Shown: positions 23,369-32,993 of the stretch, one piece after another
Layout: each line of letters opens with the position of its first letter
Position numbering within the stretch: the stretch's first letter is position 1
Origin: Zasmidium citrigriseum
Lineage: Eukaryota > Ascomycota > Dothideomycetes > Mycosphaerellales > Mycosphaerellaceae
DNA length: 50,977 bases
NCBI GenBank assembly: GCA_002786025.1
Contig: NHNW01000108.1
Span: 1-50,977, forward strand
Direction: 5' to 3'
The notes under the pieces: model-generated
Databases searched by the model: none
What the model was told of the DNA's origin: nothing
Seen by the model: the letters and a program-made list of their open reading frames with translations, nothing else
Translations under genes and position numbers: made by a program

Positions 23369-23531
23369 TAGTAGTTTTATAGTTCTTAAACTCCTCTTCT
23401 ATCGTTATCGCTACCGTAGTATCGGGCTCGTTACTAAACGAAAAGTTACTGTCCTACTAAGAGTTATCTATTACCGTAGCGAAGTCCTTAGCTAGTACAA
23501 AATCTCGGTACTTCTTAAGGAAGAGCTTCTT

Positions 23532-23544
23532 TAATAATTCCTAG
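23532..23544 (+). repeat. 13-bp direct repeat left of the small element
   Basis: TAATAATTCCTAG is exactly repeated at 24132-24144. Removing the insert and one repeat restores the transposase frame (QYQELL joined to KKLFLKKYRDF). Confidence 0.9.
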
Positions 23545-24131
23545 ACCCCGAGATAGGCCGGGCCGGGTCGAAACCGGGTTTCGGCCTAGTAGTCGGCCTA
23601 GTAAAAGTAGGTTACTAGGCCCCTAAGAAATTTTACTAGGCTTTATAAGGTCCTTACTAGGTTTCTTCTTATTCTTTCTTCTACGTCTATTCTTAAGCTT
23701 AGATATTAAAGATAAGTATATACTCGATATATAGGTTCTATTTTAAGGTAGTTAGAGGCTAAAAATAGAAAAAAAGTGCCGGCTACATTGCCGGCTACAT
23801 TTTTTTTAAGGCTTAAAACGCGTTTTTAGGGCTTTTCTTTACCTTTCCTTAACTTTTTTATTTTTAGGAAAATTTTTTTTTATATATTCTAGATATATTA
23901 CGTAATATAGCTTCTTCTAAAGACGATACTATAGTATATAGTATATCCTAATAGTTTAATAGATATAGATCTAAAGAAAAGGTCGTTTCTTTAGGAAAAC
24001 TTCTTACTAGGTTTCTAGGCTTTCTAGGCTTTACTAGGCTACGACCTGGCCTAGAACCTAGTATACTAGGCCGGCGCCAAGAACCCGGCCTAGTAAAACC
24101 TACTAGGTCGAACCCGGCCCGCTTCGGGGTC
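23545..24131 (+). mobile_element. 587-bp non-autonomous inverted-repeat element
   Basis: Ends are ACCCCGAG...GGCCGGGTCGA and TCGAACCCGGCCCGCTTCGGGGTC, inverted with small gaps. It has no coding capacity. The ends are GC-rich with nested palindromes of CCGGG and CTACTAGG, and the middle is AT-rich with long A and T runs. A 13-bp duplication flanks it, longer than usual for most families (Mutator-like elements give 9-11). It keeps more TG/CA than its host, for example twice GCCGGCTACATT near 23780. The superfamily is undecided. Confidence 0.8.
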
Positions 24132-24144
24132 TAATAATTCCTAG
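24132..24144 (+). repeat. 13-bp direct repeat right of the small element
   Basis: Second copy of TAATAATTCCTAG. Confidence 0.9.
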
Positions 24145-24782
24145 TACTATCCTTCCTATTAGTCGTTATCCTACTCTTTCCGTCTAAAGAATACGTTCTT
24201 CTATGTAGGTACTAGTAAAACTACATGTCCGTATATATAGCTAAGGGATAACTAGGTTGCAGAGTAGTACTTAGATAGCTTAGCTCTAGCGAGCGATACC
24301 GCCGAGAGGAGCGCCTTACGCTAGTAATTAGTACGCCGATTAAGCTCGTCCTTAGCCTCCTTAATTTAGACGAAGAGGCGCGTATAATAAGCGTAGACGA
24401 GGTAAAGCGTAGGGCCTAAAGAGCGGCTAATCTTCGACGTTACCGCTATAAATAGCTAAGTAATTTTAATAATCTCCTCGACCTACTAAAGCTCTAATTC
24501 GTCTAGTCGAAGATAATCTAGGTCTTGTCCTTAGAGGAACTCGTCGATAAATCGATAGATTTTAACGTAACGTATTAGTATATACGTTATTAAGTCCTAG
24601 CGCGTCGTTATATCCTATATAGGTATTAATAGACGGGTCTGCTGTCGCTTCTTATTAAAGGCCCCTCCGCTAACCGACTTCGTATAGAGAGTATTTTCTT
24701 TCTCTAAGTACTTCTTCTAGAGATTAAGAAAGGCTTCTAGCCGCTATATACTTACTAAAATCTAAAGGATAGAAGCGCGGAG

Positions 24783-24834
24783 CTAGTGAAAAAATTAGTA
24801 CTACTACGCTACTACTACGGTTAATATTCCGAAC
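24783..24834 (-). other. transposase intron with box 3
   Basis: On minus: GTTCGG 5' site, TACTAAT, then a T run and CACTAG, 52 bp. Splicing joins YGYLYILAK to LRASILQILVS in frame. The two box units (24797-24821) fill the centre, and the second overlaps the branch site. Confidence 0.75.
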
Positions 24835-25753
24835 CTTAGCTAGGATATATAGATATCCGTAATTAATATTACGCTTTTCCTTCTTATTCTCTAGCGCCTC
24901 GCGTTAGTCCTTCTTATTCTAGTTACGCTTAAACACCTCGTTCTTCGGTCGAATCTTAAGTAAATCGTAGAAGTCGCTAATAGTAAGTTATATAATATAA
25001 GCGAGACACGGGACTAGCTGCGGTCTTTCCTTTAATATCTTCGTATTATATTCGTTGTCGCCTATCTACGCTAGCCGGCCCTCCGGGTTAGTTACTATTA
25101 AGCTTAGAATAGGGAGAGGCTCGGTATCTTCGGTAGTAAGATAGGTTTTATTAGTATAGGTAGCTATACATTTAAGACTATTTACTATTAGCTACTAAAG
25201 CGCGGAGTAGGTAGTGCAATACTTATATCGAATTATATAGAGTCTTATTATTTAAGGCGTTATCTATAGTAAACGCAGAGATACGCTTCTTAAGCTTATA
25301 CTGTTTAATTATAGCATTAACGTACTTAGAGAGGTTTACACTAGTATAGCGACCCTAGATCTCGTCGAAAGCGAGGAGCTCTTCGTAATAAGTCTAATCT
25401 TAATTAATCTAGAAGCCCTTTATTCCAAGATAGGCGTAACGACGATTTGAAGTGCTCTAGGTATCGAGGACGATAGTAACCTTTAAGTTAATACTCTTTA
25501 GCGACTATAGCTTATTAACGATTTCTTTCACTAAGTTCTTAGCCGCGGAAGTTATATAGCGCCGAATCGTAGTAGGCGAGAGGAATTCGGCCTTCCTATC
25601 TAAATACTTATAGCTCCGCTTTATATAAAGGTTTTCGAAGAATATTATAGGGACGCCTATACTAATATATACGTTTACCTAAAGGTCTTTAAAGTCCTTA
25701 GGGCCGCAATCGAAGCCGCTAGCGAAGATAGCTTCTTCTTTCCGTCGCTTACT

Positions 25754-25806
25754 CTATCGATATCTTAGCCGTAGTAGTACCGTAGTAGTAGTTAATATTA
25801 ATATAC
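25754..25806 (-). other. transposase intron with box 4 in opposite orientation
   Basis: On minus: GTATAT 5' site and GATAG 3' end, 53 bp. Splicing joins the finger exon to SKRRKEEAIFASGF. Relative to the gene, the box (25768-25792) is inverted compared with boxes 2 and 3. Confidence 0.75.
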
Positions 25807-26527
25807 CTATACTCGAAAGCCCTCGAGAATAGTTCCTTAACGCTTTTTGCTAGTTCTAATTCTAGTAAGTTAATAGTCCAAGGTGTCGAGGTGTCGAGTT
25901 ATACTAGAATTCCTATTGTTCTTAGTAGCCGGGTATTTAAGGACTCGGTTACAAACCTTATAGACAATCTTTAGCTCGCTAGTAGTAATAAGGATTCCTT
26001 CGTCGTAGTATTCCTACTCTCTAGCTATCTTCTTAGATCTAAACTTAACTCCCCTAACGCCTCGTTAACTATAACGGTCCTTAGCGGTAGCCTAAAGCGA
26101 GATCCCCTATAGTATTTAAGACTAGAACTTATTAAACTGTTCGTAATATAATCGATCGTGTATATAGTAGTTAGCCTTCTTAATAAACGTTACATTTACG
26201 AAATCGATAGCCTCTCGCGTATTCTAGTTATCTAAACGTAGCGAAGAGATTAAGGAGGAACCGGCGGCGGTAGTTTTTAATCGAGTATTAGTAGATAGAC
26301 TCTCTAAGTTTACGGTTTCCTATAACGAAGGTTCTTACGAGGAGGTCCGCTATAAGGCCGATAGACGTAAGGTAGATAGGCGTAGAGACCGTCGAACTTA
26401 TCTATTTAGAATGTCTAGATTAATAGTACGTTAGCGTAGAGGTATTGCGGGTAGGCGAGGCTAAGAGCTACTTACGAAGGATAATATTATAAGAGAACGC
26501 GTAGCGCGATATAAATAAAGAGGTGCT

Positions 26528-26597
26528 AGTAAGAAGGGATCCCGTATATCCTAAGGGACGCGGCTATCCCTTAGGATAAAAGGGATCCCTTCTTACT
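26528..26597. repeat. nested palindrome with GGGATCCC arms
   Basis: AGTAAGAAGGGATCCC (26528-26543) pairs with 26582-26597, and inside it TATCCTAAGGGA (26547) pairs with TCCCTTAGGATA (26567). The GGGATCCC core is shared with the left subterminal hairpin. Confidence 0.9.
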
Positions 26598-27016
26598 ACT
26601 CTTAGCTTAATCGATAGGCTAGTAGTAGTATACTCTTATAGCTTAGTAGAGAGGCCTAAGTCGTATAATATAGCGATCTACGGAAGATAGGGCTAGAAAG
26701 AGTTAGTCGTACGGCTCGTTCTCGTAGATTGTACTTTAGCGTTGTTACTTCTAAGGTAGAGTAGCGCTAAAAGCGCCTTAGAGTCGATAGTACGGCTCGT
26801 TCTCGCTTAGCTAACTATCTTAGGTATAGACTATCTTATATCCGAGATATTCCTCGTATCTCTCTATACGTATAGGCCCTTAGCGGCGAGCTCGGAAATA
26901 ATATTAATTCTTTCTATATCGAGGACTAGCGTTAGGGTTATAGACGAAGAGTTACTTAGGGTTAGAGGAAAGGCGGCGACGACGAGGTTAGAATTACGAG
27001 AACGAAGAAAAAAATT

Positions 27017-27042
27017 AGACCGTAGTAGTACGTAGTAGTAGT
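27017..27042. repeat. paired box 5
   Basis: GACCGTAGTAGTA is followed by CGTAGTAGTAGTAC, flanked by AAAAAAATTA on the left and AAAATACTAGTAAAATTTTAG on the right. That right flank could be a plus-strand intron end. Confidence 0.7.
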
Positions 27043-27199
27043 ACAAAATACTAGTAAAATTTTAGATTGTCTAATAAACGTAGAGGTGAGCTACGAGGAG
27101 TTAATTAAATCTCTAGATTTATCGGCCTACCGAAAATTAGGCCTAAAATTGTTAATAAACAAATATCGTGTAAGTACTACCCTATCTTCGCCCTTAAGA

Positions 27200-28930
27200 C
27201 TCTTCTTAGGTACTAATAAATAGAATCGACATTAATAATAGAGACATATCTATTCGGAATTTACGCGACTATCTACTTTTAAAAGCGCTAGCGGCCTATA
27301 CCTAGCTTAAAATATTAGGATCCTTAGGATTCTCCGCTAAAAGACGCGTCTCGCTAATACTATTAATATTAATACTATTATTAGCTAGCTTCTCTACGAA
27401 CTCCTATAACTCCTTCGTAGACTCTAGATCCTCCGTAGCGACCTAGCTATATCTATCGTAATAGCTAGGATTATCTAGCTATACTACCGCTAGGCCTAGT
27501 AACGTATATACCTCTTTATTATCTATCTCTTTATTATCTATCTTTTCGACTGTATCCTCGAAGACCGTATTCTCGAACTATAGTTCCGCTAAGTACTTAT
27601 AGCGGCTAAGCTACTAAGGATAATAAGCCTCTAGACTCTAAGATATAAGATTGCTCTATAGCGATATCTTAGCTCTCGTGAAAAACTTATATAGTATTGG
27701 TAGGCGAGTACCGCTATTTATCTAGGCTACGAAATTATTATACTCGTCCTACGAATTCATTAGTAAAGCTCTAGCAAAACGAGTAGTAGACGTACCGGCT
27801 CCTTAGGCTCTCGAATATAGAGAGTACGAATATTATTAACTCTATACTAAGCTTTAGCTAACTTGATTATACTAGAGGCGCCGATAGGCTTATCCGCCTT
27901 ATCTACCTACTCGAAATCCTAACGCTTACTACTAAAAGCTATCCTCCTTTCTACTTTAATATAGCGGCTATCGACGTATAGTATATCGTATATATACTAC
28001 TTCTTTATTAAGCTACTACGAACTTCTATCTAGGCTTTAGTAGGGCCGCGACGGTAACGGGTATCGAAGTCTATAGCGAACTTCTTTATTATCTCTAAGT
28101 AGGCCTAGCTAGGATCTATAGTACGAATAGGACCGAGACTATTATCTGCCTCTACTAGACCGTAGAGCTCGCTATTATCTTCGTCTTCGGCGATAAAATC
28201 CTTAAGCTTATCCTCTTTATTAGACTCGTTACTATATATATAGTTAGTATCTACCTCGACTACTACGGTACTACTACGGTCTCTAATATATTTAAACTTA
28301 CGGCTTAGGTAACGCTAGCTTAGGCTCCTCGGCTTACTTATCCTTAGAGACCTCCTTATCCCTCTCCTTAATAGCGGCTCTATATTTACTATTAGTATAT
28401 ATCTCGAATATAGCGGTACTAGACCGCTAGGACGGCTAGATATTAATATACTAGATTAACTTCTCTTGCTACTAACGAATTGCGTCCTCTATCGCCTACT
28501 ACGTCTCTAGCGTAGCCTACTTGTACTTCTTATTCTTATTCTTTAACCGCCGGATCGCCGAATCTCTAGCCTTCTTTAGATTCTTAACCTTTCTAGCCGC
28601 CTTACTTAGGTTATTACGACGCTTGTTTTCCTTTATACTATTATTATTCTTCGAATACTAATATAGCTAAAGACGCTTCTACGGCGTCGCCTTAGCCTTA
28701 GTTCTCTTACGCGATTATAGTGTCGCTAGCTCTAGGGAGGCCTTTCGCTTCGACGATCTACGCGGCGTACTAGTATCTATTTTAGCGGACGAGACTACGG
28801 TCGGCGATACTTACGATATACGAAGGACTTCGAATACGACGTTACGAGTATAAAGATACGAGTTAAGGATATAGAAAGCGTAGCGAAGGACGATATCGCT
28901 ATTAAAACAATTAGTAAAATATTAACGAAG
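27200..28930 (-). pseudogene. basic coiled-coil cargo gene, unknown function
   Basis: On minus the N-terminal half is highly charged: LELATLQSRKRTKAKA, IKENKRRNNLSKAARK, KNLKKARDSAIRRLKNKNKK and KERDKEVSKDKQAEEPK. The intron at 28232-28301 joins LALPKP to NESNKEDKLKDF in frame. The second half reads DEDNSELYGLVEADNSLGPI, IIKKFAIDFDTRYRRGPTK and SSIIKLAKAQYRVNNI. A homologue of the first half lies at 480-845 in the other hAT-like copy, so the gene belongs to the element family. The coiled coil suggests a self-associating, nucleic-acid-binding accessory factor (inference). Stops are RIP-type. Confidence 0.6.
28232..28301 (-). other. intron with box 6
   Basis: On minus: GTAAGT 5' site, GACCGTAGTAGTA and CCGTAGTAGTC box (28258-28281), TACTAAC branch, TATAG end, 70 bp. 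The join is in frame. This is the clearest box-bearing intron. Confidence 0.88.
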
Positions 28931-29639
28931 TTAGCGTTACTATAGAAACTTACTCTCCTCTATCTACTATAATACTACTACTAAACTACTAGATAGGTTA
29001 CCGAGATAGTATTGTTTAGAATAGAAGAGCGAGGTAGAGGCAAGGAGTTAATATAGTACCTACTACGGTAATTACTAGTTGTATATAAAGCGCTAGCGAG
29101 TAAAGCGATAACTAAGGCTTTAGTAATAGCTTAATATGCGAGACAGGCCCTCGAGATTAGGTACAGTAAGTACGAAGAGAATAGAGCGAGAGATCTAGCG
29201 ATAAATACTACGCTATAAGGGCTAGCTAGTTCGAATCTAGAGTACGAACTAACTGTAGTAGTACTATAGTAGTAAAACTTTTTCGGCTAGCCTAGATAGG
29301 AGTAGCGGACTTCTAGTACTATACTCCTTTCTACCTCGGAGATTTTAAGAGGGTATACGAGACTATCTAAAGAGTCGTAAGGATTTAATCTATAAACCGT
29401 TTTATTAAATACTAATAATATCGTAGTATTAATTTTACGTTACTTACTAGCTCTAGCCTTACTCTAATCGATCGAACGAACTATCGTCTAAAAGCGGAAG
29501 TATAGTACTTAAGCCTAAAGGAAATTCCGCTAACGGTCGAATAGACTTATAGCGTTTAGAGCTTAGTACTAGCGCTAGCCGTACTTTCGAGACGAAAGGG
29601 GAGGAAAGTTTAAGGGGAATTATAATATAGAGGGATTAA
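28931..29639. other. spacer with box 7
   Basis: Divergent interval between the minus coiled-coil gene and the plus genes, so promoters probably lay here. Box 7 (29252-29274) reads CTGTAGTAGTAC and TATAGTAGTAAAAC. Confidence 0.45.
29252..29274. repeat. paired box 7
   Basis: Two units, CTGTAGTAGTAC and TATAGTAGTA, then AAACTTTTT as in box 10. Confidence 0.65.
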
Positions 29640-30417
29640 CGACTAGGGTATAGTATAATCTTATTTCTTCGCTCCGTAGGCCCGCGTATTTCTTGTCCTG
29701 AAAAAATCAATAGCTAATAGTCTATTAAAGCTAAAGCCTTTAGCGCTATCGAGATCTTCGAGATCCTCGACGTCTACTCTCTAACTATTACTTAGAGATC
29801 GAGAGAGTATTATAGAAAATTAATATAGTAGCGAGCTAAGATAGGATCTACCTACTAGATCTTAAGATAGTTCTACCGCCTATATATATATACGAAAATC
29901 GACCTAGAGCCTCTAGTAACGCCGCGATCGATCTAACTCGTCTATTATTAAAGTTGAAGAATTCTTAGTACTAAGGTAGTAAACGACTACTACCGCTATT
30001 AAAGACTTTAAAAAGCCCGTTAAAGAATCGGAACCGCGAACTAAACTAGTATTAGACACTAAGGCGAGCCTTTAGATCGAAGTATACTAAATAGTATTAG
30101 CTAAGACGAAGATATCGTTTTAAGCTAGGTATAGTCGCCCTCCGTAAGATACGAAATACTTAAAAACATTAGGAGCTGCTTATTCCTCGACTACCTTTCG
30201 TAAGACTAGTTCGTAAAGTTATAGCTACTTTCTAAGCCAATATACGCTTCTAATTAAACGCCCTCTTCGCGCTTTAAGAAGTAGCCGAGACCTTCCTTAT
30301 TAGCGAGTTCGAATATATATAACTTCTCGCGTACTATACAAAACGAGTTACTATAAAGGATACCGATATACGGCTAGTTAGATAGCTTCGTTATAAGATT
30401 ATACTAATAAGATAATA

Positions 30418-30443
30418 GACTACTACTACGGACTACTACGGTC
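30418..30443. repeat. paired box 8
   Basis: GACTACTACTACG is followed by GACTACTACGGTC. Orientation is opposite to boxes 1, 5, 7, 10 and 11. Confidence 0.7.
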
Positions 30444-30949
30444 TATCTAGAACCTAAAGTTCGTATACCTCTACCGCGAAGTTACTAGTAAAGCCGTAGC
30501 TAAATCGTATTAAGATAGCCGCGCTCTCGAGGACCTCTAAAAAGGAAGCTCTAAACGTTAGAAACGCTATAGCTGTCTTTAATATTTTTAATGTCTAAGA
30601 GGCGCCTTCGGGTACCTTAACTGCCTCTAGTCCTAAACCTGCCGCCGATATTACTATTAGGCTTTCTCGAACTATATAGCGCTAATCTTTAAAGGTATCT
30701 CGCGTGTATATTAACTCTTTAATAGGCTGTACGAATCTTCTATACTAGAAGCTAGAGACCTTACTATCGCTATAACTTCGCGGCTATACTCGAATACTTC
30801 TATCCTTACGCTATATCTTTATTTAGGACGACTACTATAGTAAAGACTAGCTAGAGTATCGAGCTTAACTGCCTTAGACATTACGAATCTCTTAATCTAA
30901 ATACCTAAGCTAGAGAATTTCGTCTAGCGAAGTACTATATATATAGCGA

Positions 30950-31004
30950 GTATCTAGCTCGACTACTATAGTACTACTATAGTCTTAAATATATCGAAGA
31001 TTAG
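30950..31004 (+). other. probable intron with box 9
   Basis: GTATCT 5' site, box GACTACTATAGT/ACTACTATAGTC at 30961-30984, CTTAAAT as weak branch and TTAG end, 55 bp. The flanking frame is not firm enough to prove splicing. Confidence 0.5.
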
Positions 31005-31915
31005 ACTATCGTCGGGACTATAGGCTTTTAAAGCCTAAGGATCTAGCCTCTAGTACTTCCGCTGCTCTAGACCTTCGTTTATCGACGGTATATTACTAGA
31101 ATATAGTCGCACTTCTTAATTAGGATAGATAGATATCTCGATACTTAAGCTAGGCGCTAGAATACTACTACTTATCGCTTCGAATCTCCGTTAGCTTCTC
31201 TTTGTTAGCGACTCTATACTAGCCTATCTTATATCTCGACTATTATCTCGCTACTACCTTAGATATTATCGATAGCTTTAAGCTACTCGAAGCCTTACTT
31301 TACTAAATAGTCTATTATATACTATATATACTAGAGTTTGCTACGGAGGCAGTTACGACTTGCCTATCTCGCCTATATATAGTCTCGATTACTACTTACT
31401 ACCCTTCTCCTCGATATTAATAACCCCCCCTTAATATCGTCGCTAGCGGTAAGGGCTTTAGTAGAGGATACTTAATAGGTATAACTAACCTCGCTACCGA
31501 TATCGTCGCTATACTAACTAATAGTAGAACCTTACCGCTAGCGGCTCTATAGCGACGCTAGCGAGTCGTTACCGTAGTAACGCTAGCGTCGCTATTAATA
31601 ACTTCGGCGACGAGCTCGAAATCCTTCCTCCTCGAACTATACTCTACCTACTATACCTACACCTTCGCCGTTACCTATATACGAATTATACGAATACGAT
31701 AGCAAAAACTAAGTAGACCGCGAGTAGCGCCGTTACTAGCGGTAGACTAGGCGCTAGAGCGAAGCGACTACGTAAGACGCCTAGACTAATATAAGTTAAG
31801 AAGAGAAAGGCTACTCGGAAGGCCCTACTAGAGGGCAAATATAAGTATAAGACGAATAGATTCGGAGAGCGTATAATAACCTAGGCGCCGCGAGTTTCGA
31901 AGTATCGGACGATAA

Positions 31916-31969
31916 GTATATTTTGACCGTAGTAGTACTATAGTAGTCTAACTTTTTACTAATATTTAG
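31916..31969 (+). other. intron with box 10 in the H3-like gene
   Basis: GTATAT 5' site, box GACCGTAGTAGT/ACTATAGTAGTC at 31925-31948, TACTAAT branch, TTTAG end, 54 bp, in frame on both sides. Confidence 0.82.
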
Positions 31970-32210
31970 ATAGGTAAGATAGACCGCGAGATTAAGTAGT
32001 ACTAGTTAAACGGAGGAGTTAAGAAGTTTAATAAGACGATAGAGGAGGTGTTTATAATTCCTTAGTAGAAGTTCCTCTTATACGTAAAGGAGTTTATTTA
32101 GGAGGAGGCGCTTAGGGTTAGAAAAGATACTACCTTCTTCCGTGTTACTAAGGGTGCTACTGTTTTACTATAGTCGGTCGCCGAGGGTACTCTCGTCGAG
32201 CGCTTCTATA

Positions 32211-32262
32211 GTATACTTTTCCTATCTAGCTTTCGGTTTAGGCTATACTAATTTACGAATAG
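32211..32262 (+). other. second intron of the H3-like gene, without a box
   Basis: GTATAC 5' site, TACTAAT branch (32246-32252), AATAG end, 52 bp. Without it the alpha-2 and alpha-3 segments are in different frames; with it they join. Confidence 0.78.
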
Positions 32263-32820
32263 TAGTAATAGAGGCTATCCGTTACCGCGTTAGCGAGAAG
32301 AAGTAGGCAGCGAAGAGTACTCGTACTATAACAGTTAACGACTTTAATCTCTTCGAGCGTATAAGTAACTTAAAGTAGCTCGTTAGCCTACGTATCGCTA
32401 TTCCTACTCGGTTCGCTAAGAAGTCGCTTACCTACGCTAAGCTCGGCCGCGATTTAGAGGAGGCTCTAATCTTAGGCTATACTAGAACGACTAGAGAGTA
32501 GAGACAGATAAGGGCGTTTAAGAAGCTAGTAAAGTAAGCCGCGTAGACGAATACTACTACGCTAGACTAGCGGGCTTTCTAGGCCTTATACGTCGACTGC
32601 TTCGATAACTAGCGCACTTAGGGTAATTAGGGCCTAGATCCAAACTCGTAGTTAACGAGTAACTAGATAGTAGCTCTTTCTTTAAGCTTTCTTTTCGATC
32701 GAGATACCTAGTACTTACTAATACGTAGATAGCTTCTTTATAATAAAAAGGACGCGAGTAGCGTCTTCTAATATACGAAAACTTTATATCTACTCTCTCT
32801 AAGCCTTATATTCTAAGCCT

Positions 32821-32842
32821 CCGTAGTAGTAGCGTAGTAGTA
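32821..32842. repeat. paired box 11 (right subterminal)
   Basis: CCGTAGTAGTAG is followed by CGTAGTAGTAC, beyond the last gene and about 150 bp from the right end. Confidence 0.75.
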
Positions 32843-32969
32843 CTTTATTTCCGGATTATTCCTAATTATCCCTTCTTTATCCCGATATCCTAAGGGTCCT
32901 ATTATCTTAATCTTTATCCCTTTCCCTAATCTTACGGGAAGGGATAAGGATATATATAACCCTTCCCGT

Positions 32970-32985
32970 CCTATAGTAATGCCTA
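32970..32985 (+). repeat. hAT right terminal inverted repeat
   Basis: CCTATAGTAATGCCTA, exact inverse of 22242-22257. The adjoining subterminal zone carries ACGGGAAGGGATAAGG and AACCCTTCCC. Confidence 0.95.
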
Positions 32986-32993
32986 ACGATACC
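32986..32993 (+). repeat. hAT target-site duplication, right (ACGATACC)
   Basis: Exact copy of 22234-22241; the gypsy sequence resumes here. Confidence 0.95.

Larger units (their letters stand above)
22815..26140 (-). pseudogene. hAT transposase (decayed, four exons, interrupted)
   Basis: Read on minus. The N-terminal BED-type finger has YKVCNRVLKYP and RNSSITRHLDTL (about 25980-25880). The core follows: VPIIFFENLYIKRSYKYL, LKVTIVLDTQSTSNRRYAYL, YYEELLAFDEIQGRYTSVNL and AFTIDNALNNKTL. Then come LSKYYSATQLSLSYIYGHVV and the C-terminal dimerisation block ARNILAVPSTSVTIKRLFS (about 23200). Order and motifs are those of hAT transposases. Introns at 25754-25806, 24783-24834 and 23306-23368 restore the frame, each carrying a paired box. 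A 587-bp element at 23545-24131 splits exon 3. Stops are nearly all TAG/TAA of RIP type. The frame runs past the dimerisation block to a TGA near 22815. Confidence 0.9.
26150..27180. other. spacer between transposase and coiled-coil gene
   Basis: Holds a nested palindrome (26528-26597) and box 5. Short frames occur (for example 26864-27046 on minus), but the latter begins inside the box and has no domain. No gene is called. Confidence 0.5.
29640..31440 (+). pseudogene. decayed cargo gene region, unrecognised
   Basis: Plus frames are protein-like in segments: KDFKKPVKESEPRTKLVLDT at about 30010-30060, ITSRVLYKTSYYKGYRYTA near 30310-30370, IALIFKGISRVYINSLIG near 30680, and SISSILITPP-like sequence near 31410. 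Box 9 sits in a plausible intron (30950-31004, GTATCT to TTAG). Box 8 at 30418-30443 also interrupts the frame. Tyr-rich stretches may mark former Cys/His, for example zinc-binding segments. I cannot assign a family or confirm one gene against two. Confidence 0.35.
31690..32810 (+). pseudogene. histone H3-fold cargo gene with C-terminal extension
   Basis: After the intron at 31916-31969 the frame reads GKIDREIK-stop-Y, matching alpha-N REIRRYQ. Then PQQKFLLYVKEFI stands for alpha-1, and FRVTKGATVLLQSVAEGTLV aligns without gaps to alpha-2 LRFQSSAVxALQEASEAYLV. A second intron (32211-32262) joins a phase-1 codon, after which EAIRYR and RTITVNDFNLFERI match the CAIHAKR and VTIMPKDIQLARRI region. 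The segment between alpha-1 and alpha-2 is about ten residues longer than in H3. A basic tail precedes and roughly 180 codons of charged extension follow. It is a strongly diverged H3-like histone fold. Stops are RIP-type. Confidence 0.72.
22242..32985 (+). mobile_element. 10.7-kb hAT element with coiled-coil and histone H3-like cargo genes
   Basis: Perfect 16-bp terminal inverted repeats, an exact 8-bp duplication and a hAT transposase (minus, about 22815-26140) define it. The rest holds a minus coiled-coil gene (27200-28930), a plus gene region (29640-31440) and a plus H3-fold gene (31690-32810). Most hAT elements are 2.5-5 kb, so this is large. Eleven paired boxes are spread from 22451 to 32842, several inside introns. 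It inserted into the gypsy element and was then hit by a smaller element at 23545. Confidence 0.92.

Noticed and set aside
26864..27046. 60-codon open frame on minus
   Set aside because: Its first residues translate the paired box and no domain or homologue is visible; it is an incidental open stretch.
22451..32842. Regularly spaced short repeats resembling a CRISPR array
   Set aside because: Spacing is 0.5-1.5 kb, orientation varies, and the boxes lie in introns and spacers of decayed eukaryotic genes.
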